Part shown: piece by piece, positions 57,801 through 64,000 of the stretch
Numbering within the stretch: the stretch's first letter is position 1
Layout of the letters: the number at the start of each line of letters is the position of its first letter
Source of the DNA: Mycobacteroides franklinii
Lineage (GTDB): Bacteria > Actinomycetota > Actinomycetes > Mycobacteriales > Mycobacteriaceae
DNA: 64,000 nt
Assembly (NCBI RefSeq): GCF_002013895.1
Contig: NZ_MAFQ01000001.1
Span: 1 to 64,000 of the forward strand
Direction of reading: 5' to 3'
The notes under the pieces: generated by a model
Seen by the model: the letters and a program-made list of their open reading frames with translations, nothing else
Databases searched by the model: none
Told to the model about the DNA's origin: nothing
Program-made: the position numbers and the translations under genes

Positions 57801-58106
57801 CTACTTGGGAATCTTCGGCAATGTCCCGGTGGCGATTTCCATAGCTTTGGCGCACAAGTCAATGCGGCCCTTCCCCGTTCCGGCACCGACATTCACGCTC
57901 ACAGTTGACCGCTGGGCGGGCAAGGTAACGACGCACATATCAGGCTCTTGATGCAGCGAAGCATCGACCCCTGCAACGGCAATCTTCTTCTCGCCCTTGT
58001 CCCAGATGCGCTGAATGGCAACGTTGCTGACGAACATGTTCAGATTCCATATGGCGGTATTGCTCGCCGATTCCCACTCGCATCTGCGTAAGCCCTTGTC
58101 GACGCT
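57801..58106 (-). pseudogene. Remnant of a DUF3558-type lipoprotein
   Basis: The open frame (stop 57801-57803) extends upstream to a TGA at 58107-58109 with no start codon before 58037. The readable part RRCEWESASNTAIWNLNMFV ... CVVTLPAQRSTVSVNVGAGTG ... DLCAKAMEIATGTLPKIPK has the C-x-W, strand pattern and C..A..IA..LP end of DUF3558 mycobacterial lipoproteins. The signal peptide and first half are missing, and a 7-bp hairpin lies at the break (58104-58122). A 78-residue product from the inner ATG is possible but would be untargeted. Confidence 0.6.
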
Positions 58107-58186
58107 TCACCCCCCGTGAAGCTGGGTCAAGCTTAGCGCCGTGTGGCGTTAAATCGTGGGATTAGAAACACCGTGCCGACCTGGTA

Positions 58187-58378
58187 TTACCTGGCGGCGG
58201 GTTCGGCCGGGTGTGGGTTGTCGACCCAATCAGCGGGCTCTAGATGTGTCCATTGACCGCTGGGGTCGTCGCCCTCGGCGATGGCCTGTTCGTCGGTCAC
58301 CGGCGCCGGGTAGAAGTGGATCGCACCCGAGCAGGTGCCACAGGTTCCGGTCTTCTGGAAACGCTTGATCGCGGTCAT
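58187..58378 (-). CDS. Small zinc-binding-like protein
   Basis: 63 residues: TAIKRFQKTGTCGTCSGAIH onward. CGTC gives one Cys pair, and QWTHLEPADW and NPHP add His. Small proteins of this form are common in actinophages. It lies in the right-end leftward cassette between the unknown 200-aa gene and the lipoprotein remnant. Function unknown. Confidence 0.6.
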   Translation of the reverse strand: MTAIKRFQKTGTCGTCSGAIHFYPAPVTDEQAIAEGDDPSGQWTHLEPADWVDNPHPAEPAAR

Positions 58379-58418
58379 AACTCAATGGTGAACGACCGCT
58401 CCCGCCTGGCGTGCACAG

Positions 58419-59021
58419 CTACACGAGGAAGTCGTGGACCTGGCTACGGATCCCCGAGATCTCCTCATCGATTCTCATGCGCGGCCATGACTCGGAACCC
58501 CCGAACGCCCACATAGATGACAGCTCCCGCAGCTTGCCAATTACGTACGAGAACTGCGGCAGGTTGAGCGGCGGCGAGTAGACATCGGATCGGATCTGCT
58601 CCACTAGGAGGCCGCCGAGCCGGTTCGTCATCGCCTGGTGGACTACCGGGGGGCCAGGCATCCCGCCGTTCTCAGGCAGCGACAACCACGACTCGACTTC
58701 GGTAGCGCGGGAGTCATCGGCGATGGCGAGCACCCGGTACGTCGCCGCGATGGTCGCCTCGCAGGGACTCCACAGGCCGTAGTTGCCGATAAACGGAATG
58801 TCCCTGGCCGACTCCGCTAACTCGTACATGGAGTCGGTGTCCGCAACGAGACTGAGCAGCATCGCCGGCTCGAATAGCAGCTGCATACCGACATCACCGC
58901 CCACGGTCCCCTTCGCGATGGCCCGGTCGACGACCTTGTTCCCACGCTTGCTGAGTAGCGGTGCACACCGGTCGTACACCATCGAGAGCCGCGGCTTGAT
59001 TAAACTGTTCACCTCGGCCAT
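58419..59021 (-). CDS. Unknown 200-aa protein in the toxin cassette
   Basis: 200 residues. Mostly helical: VNSLIKPRLSMVYDRCAPLLSKRGNKVVDRAIAKG, LLFEPAMLLSLVADTDSMYELAES, CEATIAATYRVLAIADDSRATEVESWL, VVHQAMTNRLGGLLVEQIRSD. No signal peptide or membrane segment. Its place directly downstream of the immunity-type gene suggests a second immunity or regulatory protein, but no family is recognised. Confidence 0.7.
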   Translation of the reverse strand: MAEVNSLIKPRLSMVYDRCAPLLSKRGNKVVDRAIAKGTVGGDVGMQLLFEPAMLLSLVADTDSMYELAESARDIPFIGNYGLWSPCEATIAATYRVLAIADDSRATEVESWLSLPENGGMPGPPVVHQAMTNRLGGLLVEQIRSDVYSPPLNLPQFSYVIGKLRELSSMWAFGGSESWPRMRIDEEISGIRSQVHDFLV

Positions 59022-59047
59022 CTGCTGCGTCGAGAACCGCGTGATGT

Positions 59048-59671
59048 CTACTGCCCCTTGGTTACTACTAAGTGCGGTCGCGGCGAATCCGGCCCGTTCT
59101 TAATTCCGTGTTCCCATAGTTGCTGCGCGAACGACAGATACACGTCGACGGAGTCGCAAGTGAGGTTGCCGATCTCGCGCTTGCCGCCGTAGAACCCCGG
59201 CACAGTCGCCCCTGCGCACGCGTCGAACTCCAAGTAGTTGATGCCGACAGCGCCCATCCACTCGCCGAACAAGTCCGGCAGCAGGAAGTCCTGAGCGAGT
59301 GGGACACTCAACGCGCGTTCGAAAGAGTGGGCGTCCACCCAAGGCGTGACCGAGCCGTCGAATGGGTCGAGAACCACCACCGTGCGCGAGGTCTGTGCGC
59401 GGTCCGGCATCCCCTCTGGGGTCATCCGGCTCGTGACAGCGAACTGACGTGCCAGCCAGTCGAATGCGAACACTTCGGCATCGAGCCCCCGCGTCCGGAA
59501 CATAGCATCGATGGTCGCCTGAGCTGCAGGTGCCGACGCAGCGTCGTGAAACCGGAAGAGTCCTCGGTTCATAGAGCGCCCACACATCCCTCGGACAGCG
59601 AACATGTCGCCGACCAGTCTGGGCGCCCACACTTCGGTGGGCCGTGTCGGCGGGTCGAATGCGAATTCCAT
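59048..59671 (-). CDS. Immunity-type protein (DUF1851/Tdi1-like)
   Basis: 207 residues from the ATG at 59671. The C-terminal half (VVVLDPFDGSVTPWVDAHSFERAL ... LFGEWMGAVGINYLEFDACAGATVPGFYGGKREIGNLTCDSVDVYLSFAQQLW) resembles DUF1851/Tdi1 immunity proteins in order and spacing (P-x-F-x-G-G, then N-L, then V-Y). It lies 49 bp downstream of the toxin, the usual place for the cognate immunity gene. It would neutralise the C-terminal nuclease in the lysogen. Family match is from memory, so moderate. Confidence 0.68.
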   Translation of the reverse strand: MEFAFDPPTRPTEVWAPRLVGDMFAVRGMCGRSMNRGLFRFHDAASAPAAQATIDAMFRTRGLDAEVFAFDWLARQFAVTSRMTPEGMPDRAQTSRTVVVLDPFDGSVTPWVDAHSFERALSVPLAQDFLLPDLFGEWMGAVGINYLEFDACAGATVPGFYGGKREIGNLTCDSVDVYLSFAQQLWEHGIKNGPDSPRPHLVVTKGQ

Positions 59672-59720
59672 CTCCGGATTCCTGTTGTCGTGGCGGCTAA
59701 TCCTATGTGTGCAGCGTATG

Positions 59721-61595
59721 TCAGGGGCCCGGATCTGGGAGACGCACGCCACCGAATTGGGTCCCCTCGGGGTACCGGTTCATCCCCGAGTTGAGCTGTG
59801 AACCGAAGCTCGAGTTCACGCTACCGTCGAGCAACCCCATGTTGTCGACCGAGTCGAGACCACCTGCTTGCAGGTCTCGAATGTGGTCTACGTGCACGCC
59901 AGGTGGCACACGGTCCAAGCCGAGGGTGTCTAGGAACAACTGGCGGATGGCGGGGTCGCGCACTCCTGGCAGAGTCTTGCTGAACCCCTCGTCACCGAGT
60001 GATGCGTTGAATCCCTGCACCTTGTCCTGCATCTGTGAGTGCTGGAAATCCGACCAGCCATCTTTCATCGACATGTCGATGAAAGGAAGACCATTGCTGC
60101 CACCGACATCAGCGATACCGCCGCCCAAATGGTCGCCGCTTAACCCGCCGCCGTGATCCCCGCCTATCGGGTGGTCAGCAATCGGGCCGGGGTGGACGCT
60201 CGGAAGTTCGACATGCGCGTGCCCTGGCATCAGGGACGTGTCATGAGGCAGGCCTGGCATGTCGAGGAGGCCCCCGCGGCCGGCGATGGTGGCGTCGCCG
60301 AGTAGTCCGCGTGCTCCGGCTGCGGCCTCACCGCCGATGGCTCCGGTGGCTAGGCCTTCGGTGCCCAGGATGATGTTTTTGCCGATGGATTCGCCGGGGT
60401 GGTGGTAGAAGTCCTGGGCTTCTTGGATGCCCATTTTGGGTGCGGCCAGCGGATCGGTCATCAGCTCGTGGACCTGCTTGGCTGCGCCCAGGCCGACGTC
60501 TTTCCAGGCATCGGCGACACCTGGTGCGCCCGGTCCGGCTTGTCCGGTAAGGATCTTGCCCTGTTCAATCTGGCCGTCAATTGTTTTGGTGGCCGAGTCG
60601 TTGGCGCGGCCCACGATGTCGTTGAACTGATCACCGACAGAGTTATGCAGCGGCACCTCACCGGGCGACCGCATCGGGCCACCGTCAGGTGCAAAATGCG
60701 GTGTCTGAGCTCGCGTTACGGCGTCGTTGACCCGCTGCTCAATCTGGTCGGCAGGCACACCCTGGCGTTGCAGGTTTTGGCGGGTGATGTCTTTGAACGC
60801 GGGCACATCACGGTCGGCCAATGTCGGAGCCAGCTTGGCAGGTGCGGCTTTGTCGATATTGCCCACACCCGGCAGCGCCCCCACCCCGCCGAGCTTGCTC
60901 GGATCAACACTCTTATCCCCCACAGAGACACCGTTTTTCGGGTACCACTCCTTGTACTTGGCTTCCGTATCGGCACCAGTAGCGGCAGCGGCTTTCGTCG
61001 CCCCCGGATCACCATCAGGGTTGGGAGCGGCCAAGTTCTGCAGCGCCCCCGCAGAACCATTCGGCTTGATGGCTGAGCCCGGTGCCAGCGGCAGCGCCCC
61101 GGTAGATCCGGAGGGCTCGGGGAGTTCCTTGGCCGCTTTGATCGCGGCGGTCAGGTCAGCGTTCGCGGTCTCCCCGGCCGCGCGGATCTGCTTGAGGGTG
61201 CTGGTCAGGTAGTCCAGCTCGTTTTTGTCGTACTTGCCGCTAGGTGGGGTGACTTCACCGGTATCTAGGTTGATGGTGAATTTACCGCTGGCAGCGTCGT
61301 TTTCGATCTTCTTGAGGAGCTGTTGCACGCCCTCGAATTCATCGGCAGCACGCCGGATCTTGCCCGCCGCGCCGTGCTGGGCCTCGGCATGACCACCCAA
61401 GTACTTGCCGTAGACGTCTGTCTGGTGATGGGCCGCGTCCCCGGAGACGCCTTGCCAGGCATCCCCAGCGATCGGCAACCGTTCCACACCCTGTTTCATG
61501 TCGCGGTTCGCGCCCGCCATGATGTCCAGGGCGTCGGCAAGGTCGCGGGAGGACTGCACCTTGGCGCGCTCGAGATCAGCCAGCGAAAACGACAC
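59721..61595 (-). CDS. Polymorphic toxin, WXG/ESX-type with HNH-like nuclease end
   Basis: 624 residues. The N-terminal part (1-110) is a WXG100-like helical hairpin with W-Q-G at about residue 48. A Pro/Gly/Ala-rich linker and a helical middle (about 120-420) follow, then a Gly/His-rich segment. The last 65 residues hold HVDHIRDLQAGG, DNMGLLDGSVNSSFGSQL, typical of HNH/His-Me-finger toxin nucleases. Probably exported by a host ESX system to act on competitors; immunity is encoded next to it. Confidence 0.85.
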   Translation of the reverse strand: MSFSLADLERAKVQSSRDLADALDIMAGANRDMKQGVERLPIAGDAWQGVSGDAAHHQTDVYGKYLGGHAEAQHGAAGKIRRAADEFEGVQQLLKKIENDAASGKFTINLDTGEVTPPSGKYDKNELDYLTSTLKQIRAAGETANADLTAAIKAAKELPEPSGSTGALPLAPGSAIKPNGSAGALQNLAAPNPDGDPGATKAAAATGADTEAKYKEWYPKNGVSVGDKSVDPSKLGGVGALPGVGNIDKAAPAKLAPTLADRDVPAFKDITRQNLQRQGVPADQIEQRVNDAVTRAQTPHFAPDGGPMRSPGEVPLHNSVGDQFNDIVGRANDSATKTIDGQIEQGKILTGQAGPGAPGVADAWKDVGLGAAKQVHELMTDPLAAPKMGIQEAQDFYHHPGESIGKNIILGTEGLATGAIGGEAAAGARGLLGDATIAGRGGLLDMPGLPHDTSLMPGHAHVELPSVHPGPIADHPIGGDHGGGLSGDHLGGGIADVGGSNGLPFIDMSMKDGWSDFQHSQMQDKVQGFNASLGDEGFSKTLPGVRDPAIRQLFLDTLGLDRVPPGVHVDHIRDLQAGGLDSVDNMGLLDGSVNSSFGSQLNSGMNRYPEGTQFGGVRLPDPGP

Positions 61596-61597
61596 CG

Positions 61598-61915
61598 CTA
61601 AGCCCCGGTCTGCGGCAACCGGGTGGTCAACATATTGACCGCTGTCTGTTCATCAGCATCGGCGATGGCATACCCGATACCGTCGAACGCATCCCGAAAA
61701 TGCAGCGACTCATTTTCGACGTGTTTGGAGTGGCCTTGCCATTCGGGGGACTCATTCTTCAGCGCTGCGGCGGCATCACCCACCAACCCCGAAGCAGCCG
61801 CACCGATCATGGCATGCGCCTTGGCGTGCGCGGCCCGATGCGCCGACAACAACCGATCCATCTCATCAGCGGACCGATGCAGCAACTCAGGATCAACCTG
61901 CAATCGTCCAGCCAT
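61598..61915 (-). CDS. EspC-like ESX secretion-associated protein
   Basis: 105 residues. LQVDPELLHRSADEMDRLLSAHRAAHAKAHAMIGAAASGLVGDAAAALKNESPEWQGHSKHVENESLHFRDAFDGIGYAIADADEQTA is the DUF2580/EspC helical hairpin (W-Q-G turn replaces W-x-G). Partners of this kind pair with ESX-exported toxins as secretion chaperone or co-substrate. Its stop is 2 bp before the toxin start; first gene of the leftward cassette. Confidence 0.85.
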   Translation of the reverse strand: MAGRLQVDPELLHRSADEMDRLLSAHRAAHAKAHAMIGAAASGLVGDAAAALKNESPEWQGHSKHVENESLHFRDAFDGIGYAIADADEQTAVNMLTTRLPQTGA

Positions 61916-62057
61916 ATGCTCCGCCTCCCGCCGAAGACCCCGATGCGTTGAACGCCCTGTAGCTAACAGATAGAGGTGACCCTACTACGGAGGGTGCGAG
62001 GCCGCTAAGCGGTCGCGAGAGCGTCGATAGCAGGCGTGCCCCGTTTGAGGCCGATTC

Positions 62058-62088
62058 AGGTACCACTAAGGCACCATTAATTCGTCGC
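62058..62088 (+). repeat. Integrase arm-type repeat, attR side
   Basis: Matches 6868-6898 in 29 of 31 bp and in the same orientation. It begins 162 bp before the attR core. In the circular phage the two copies would flank the core, as integrase arm sites do. The two inner units read ACCACTAA and ACCATTAA. Confidence 0.65.
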
Positions 62089-62095
62089 ACGTCGC

Positions 62096-62207
62096 TGTAG
62101 CGGGGTGTTGTCGGATGTAGCGTAGAGTCGCGCATCAAACGCTATAGGCGCTGATAGATCGGCATTTTCATGTAGCGCTTGACAGTCCCATGATGCGCGA
62201 TGTAGCG
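62096..62207 (+). repeat. Four TGTAGCG direct repeats in the attP arm
   Basis: TGTAGCG at 62096, 62116, 62171 and 62201, spaced 20, 55 and 30 bp, roughly whole helical turns, all on one strand. They lie only in this 112-bp arm. Likely binding sites for excisionase or integrase. Confidence 0.6.
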
Positions 62208-62219
62208 AGTACTTTTGAG

Positions 62220-62257
62220 ATCGAGAAGGTCGGGAGTTCGATTCTCCCTAGCTCCAC
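62220..62257 (+). other. attR core (38 bp)
   Basis: Identical to 6775-6812. Here it carries only the 3' half of the tRNA, with phage DNA to its left and chromosome (CATGAAGAACC) to its right. Confidence 0.97.
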
Positions 62258-62261
62258 CATG

Positions 62262-62292
62262 AAGAACCCCCGCCAGTCGGGGGTTCTTTTTT
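62262..62292 (+). terminator. Original tRNA-Ala terminator, displaced by the prophage
   Basis: AAGAACCCCC (62262-62271) pairs with GGGGGTTCTT (62279-62288) around GCCAGTC, followed by a T run to 62292. It lies five bases after the att core, so before integration it stood just behind tRNA-Ala. It now terminates whatever reads out through attR. Confidence 0.85.
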
Positions 62293-62316
62293 GTTGGGAC
62301 GGGTGGGGCGAGCGCT

Positions 62317-62541
62317 TCAGTCCGTGGGTTCGTCTGTTGGTTCAGGCTCGTCCTTAAGCTTGGTGGTGCGCCCTGGGTTGCCGATCCGGCGGTTGAGTGC
62401 GTACACAGGAGCAGCCGCTCGCGCCACCAGGGGCGGAATCGCCTGGCGTGCCCTGCGGGTGTTGAAGAGCCCAGCATTCATGCCGATGCCTATCAAGGTC
62501 ATCGCCACGATCGCCGCTATCCCGACGAACGTCGTCGTCAT
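62317..62541 (-). CDS. Small membrane protein (chromosomal)
   Basis: 74 residues from the ATG at 62541: MTTTFVGIAAIVAMTLIGIG onward. One N-terminal membrane helix, then a basic segment (RRARQAIPPLVARAAAPVYALNRRIG) and an acidic Pro/Glu tail. Not recognised. It lies 33 bp upstream-to-stop of the AraC-type gene in the same direction. Confidence 0.65.
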   Translation of the reverse strand: MTTTFVGIAAIVAMTLIGIGMNAGLFNTRRARQAIPPLVARAAAPVYALNRRIGNPGRTTKLKDEPEPTDEPTD

Positions 62542-62573
62542 ACGACCCACAGTATCGTCAAATGCTGAAGCAT

Positions 62574-63329
62574 TCAGCTGATGGTTGACGGGGCGATGCC
62601 GAACGCGCGGCCGAACGCGTAGGAGAAGGCGGCGGGCGTGGCATATCCCAGCCGTCCGGCCACCTGAGTCACCGAATGATCGCGCAGCAGCGGCACCGCG
62701 GCCAGCAGCCGCGCCCGCACGCGCCATGCGGCCGGGCTCAAGGCGACTTCATCGCGGAAGCGGCGAGTCAGCGAGCGTTCGCTTGTATTCAGCCGCAGCG
62801 CCCACTGCGCATTGGACACCGATACCTCCGGCGCATCGAGGTAGGCGCGGCACAGCTCGGCGAGGTCGGCCGATCGCGGCATATCGACGTGCAGTGGCAG
62901 CGCGGTGAAGGATGCCAGCTCGTGCAGCAGGAGCGCGGTGAGCGCTCCGTTACGGCCCGACCGGTCATAGTCGGCAGCCAGATCTGCTGCAGCACTGAGC
63001 AGTTCGTGCATCAGTGGACTGACGTCGACCACCACGCACGACGACGGCCACCACGGAACAGCCGAGGGTTCGATGTAGAGGCTGCCGGTGCGCACCCCTA
63101 CCATGCGCACCCGGTGGCGCGTGCGCGCCGGGATCATGACAGCGCGGCGGGTGGGTACCGTCCATGTCCCAGCGTCGGTATCCACGATCATCGTGCCGGT
63201 GGTTCCGTAGAGGAACTGTGCACGCCGATGCTGGTGCCAGTCCAGTAGCTGCCCGTTGGCGTAGTCGGTGCTGATCGGTAGGACATCGTGGGGCAGGTCG
63301 TCGACATCGGCGAGCGGTACGTTCCGCAT
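62574..63329 (-). CDS. AraC-family regulator with cupin sensor
   Basis: 251 residues if started at the ATG at 63329; an earlier ATG at 63413 would overlap the divergent permease start. N-terminal cupin: LLDWHQHRRAQFLYGTTGTMIV, TVPTRRAVMIPARTRHRV. C-terminal AraC domain with two helix-turn-helices: VSNAQWALRLNTSERSLTRRFRDEVALSPAAWRVRARLL and VTQVAGRLGYATPAAFSYAFGRAFG. Divergent from the TauE/SafE gene, which it probably controls. Confidence 0.88.
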   Translation of the reverse strand: MRNVPLADVDDLPHDVLPISTDYANGQLLDWHQHRRAQFLYGTTGTMIVDTDAGTWTVPTRRAVMIPARTRHRVRMVGVRTGSLYIEPSAVPWWPSSCVVVDVSPLMHELLSAAADLAADYDRSGRNGALTALLLHELASFTALPLHVDMPRSADLAELCRAYLDAPEVSVSNAQWALRLNTSERSLTRRFRDEVALSPAAWRVRARLLAAVPLLRDHSVTQVAGRLGYATPAAFSYAFGRAFGIAPSTIS

Positions 63330-63411
63330 CGTGTCAGGATATGGCCGAAAGTCGAATGAATCGAGCTGGCTTTCGATTGTTCGCGTGCGACGCCTCGGAT
63401 GGACTGGTTCC

Positions 63412-64000
63412 ATGGGTGTGCTCGTGTTGGTGGTGATCGGAGTGCTTACGGGGCTCACCACCGTGTTGTTCGGTTTCGGCGGCGGTTTCGTCACTGTGCC
63501 GGTAATCATTTGGGTTGATGGTGCGCTGGGTGCGGCGGCGCCGGGGGCAGCCGTGGCAACCTCTGCGGTGGTCATGGTGGTCAGCGCGGCCGCGGCTACC
63601 GCGGCGACGCCGCGGAGCACGTTGGCCCACTTGCGAAGTGCGGCACCTCTCGTGGTCTTACTGGGGTGTGGTGGCGTACTCGGTGCGGGGCTGGCCCGGC
63701 TGGCGCCACCGCAGCTGACGACATGGGGTTTCGTGGTCTACCTGGTGATCACGATCCTCGATGTACTGCTGCGGCCTGGCTTTCTGCGCCGCGCCACCGT
63801 GATTGACGGGCCCGAACGCGAGTTCGCGATTCCTCCTGCCCTGGGCGTCCCCATCGGAGCGGTGGCCTCTTTTCTGGGAGTGGGCGGCAGCGTCATGACG
63901 GTTCCGTTGTTGCGCCGCGGTGGCCGGCCCATGAATGTGGCCACCGCACTGGCGAATCCGTTGACGCTGGCCATCAGTGTGCCGGCGCTGGCGATCTTTC
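63412..64000 (+). CDS. TauE/SafE-family permease, partial
   Basis: Open to the window edge, 196 residues seen. MGVLVLVVIGVLTGLTTVLF, FGFGGGFVTVPVII, later IGAVASFLGVGGSVMTVPLL: two halves each with G-x-G-G-G/S and V-P motif, the hallmark of TauE/SafE anion exporters, with about six membrane helices visible. Substrate unknown (sulfite, sulfoacetate or another small anion). Divergent from the AraC-type regulator with 82 bp between starts. Confidence 0.88.
   Translation, partial: MGVLVLVVIGVLTGLTTVLFGFGGGFVTVPVIIWVDGALGAAAPGAAVATSAVVMVVSAAAATAATPRSTLAHLRSAAPLVVLLGCGGVLGAGLARLAPPQLTTWGFVVYLVITILDVLLRPGFLRRATVIDGPEREFAIPPALGVPIGAVASFLGVGGSVMTVPLLRRGGRPMNVATALANPLTLAISVPALAIF

Larger units (their letters stand above)
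61916..62219. other. Gene-free right end: cassette promoter region and attP arm
   Basis: 304 bp without a gene between the EspC-like start and attR. It holds the arm-type repeat (62058-62088) and four copies of TGTAGCG (62096-62207). The promoter of the toxin cassette must lie here, but no box pair stands out. Confidence 0.7.
6775..62257. mobile_element. Complete siphovirus-type prophage, about 55.4 kb
   Basis: Flanked by a perfect 38-bp direct repeat, with the integrase next to attL inside the tRNA-Ala gene. It contains every module of a temperate siphovirus: integrase, repressor, Cro, antirepressor, excisionase, recombination, terminase, portal, protease, capsid, tail tube, tape measure, tail tip, lysins and holin-like genes. 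No structural gene is visibly broken; the only decayed gene seen is a lipoprotein fragment in the right-end cassette. It therefore looks capable of excision and growth, though this is inference. Confidence 0.97.

Noticed and set aside
6775-62257. Possibility of a second, nested mobile element or IS in the prophage
   Set aside because: No transposase, terminal inverted repeats or abrupt change in gene organisation was seen anywhere in the element.

Overview
The window looks like a chromosome segment of a rapidly growing mycobacterium, most likely of the Mycobacteroides abscessus/chelonae group. This is inferred from gene content and order (mscL, a SAF-domain protein, a serine-rich FmdB-type chaperone, formyltetrahydrofolate cyclo-ligase, galU, a MoeA/gephyrin protein, rimJ and a one-pass membrane protein, parallel to M. 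tuberculosis Rv0985c-Rv0996), from high GC, and from the type of prophage present. No database search was possible, so species and cluster are not claimed.

Layout. Positions 1-6.7 kb are ordinary chromosome. A tRNA-Ala(CGC) gene at 6739-6811 is the attachment site of one complete prophage of about 55.4 kb. It is bounded by a perfect 38-bp repeat at 6775-6812 (attL, which rebuilds the 3' part of the tRNA) and 62220-62257 (attR). Right of attR are the original tRNA terminator, a small membrane protein, an AraC-type regulator and the start of a TauE/SafE permease.

Prophage, left to right. (1) A leftward lysogeny block: XRE repressor, a nucleotidyltransferase-like protein, a 316-aa unknown and a tyrosine integrase in one compact operon. 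(2) Rightward from 10.6 kb: Cro-like protein, BRO-type antirepressor with a very strong hairpin in its coding sequence, excisionase, then a long early operon of small overlapping genes with YqaJ exonuclease, RecT, a MazG-like protein, a C5 cytosine methyltransferase, a replication-initiator-like protein, a RuvC-like resolvase, WhiB, a J-domain protein and HNH nucleases. Two leftward islands lie in this operon: a two-gene unit at 20.3-20.9 kb ending in a ribbon-helix-helix protein, with twin palindromes upstream, and a single gene at 29.1-29.6 kb. (3) After an intrinsic terminator at 30.16 kb, the late operon: terminase, portal, ClpP-like protease with a nested scaffold start, capsid, connectors, tail tube, tail chaperones, tape measure, tail tip and fibres, then lysis genes (LysA with an internal start, LysB, holin-like proteins). 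The virion is a siphovirus with an HK97-fold head. (4) A leftward cassette next to attR (57.8-61.9 kb): EspC-like protein, WXG/ESX-type polymorphic toxin ending in an HNH-like nuclease, an immunity-type protein, an unknown 200-aa protein, a zinc-ribbon protein and a decayed DUF3558 lipoprotein fragment.

How it works together. The repressor and the leftward genes are those expected to be on in the lysogen. Int and Xis act on the tRNA core and on repeated arm sites in both prophage ends. YqaJ/RecT and RuvC-like proteins process and circularise DNA, the methyltransferase may mask it, and the late operon builds and releases particles. The best candidates for under-described biology are the repressor-linked gene pair at 8.2-9.7 kb, the ribbon-helix-helix operon at 20.3-20.9 kb, the two-frame sequence inside the methyltransferase, and the antirepressor hairpin.
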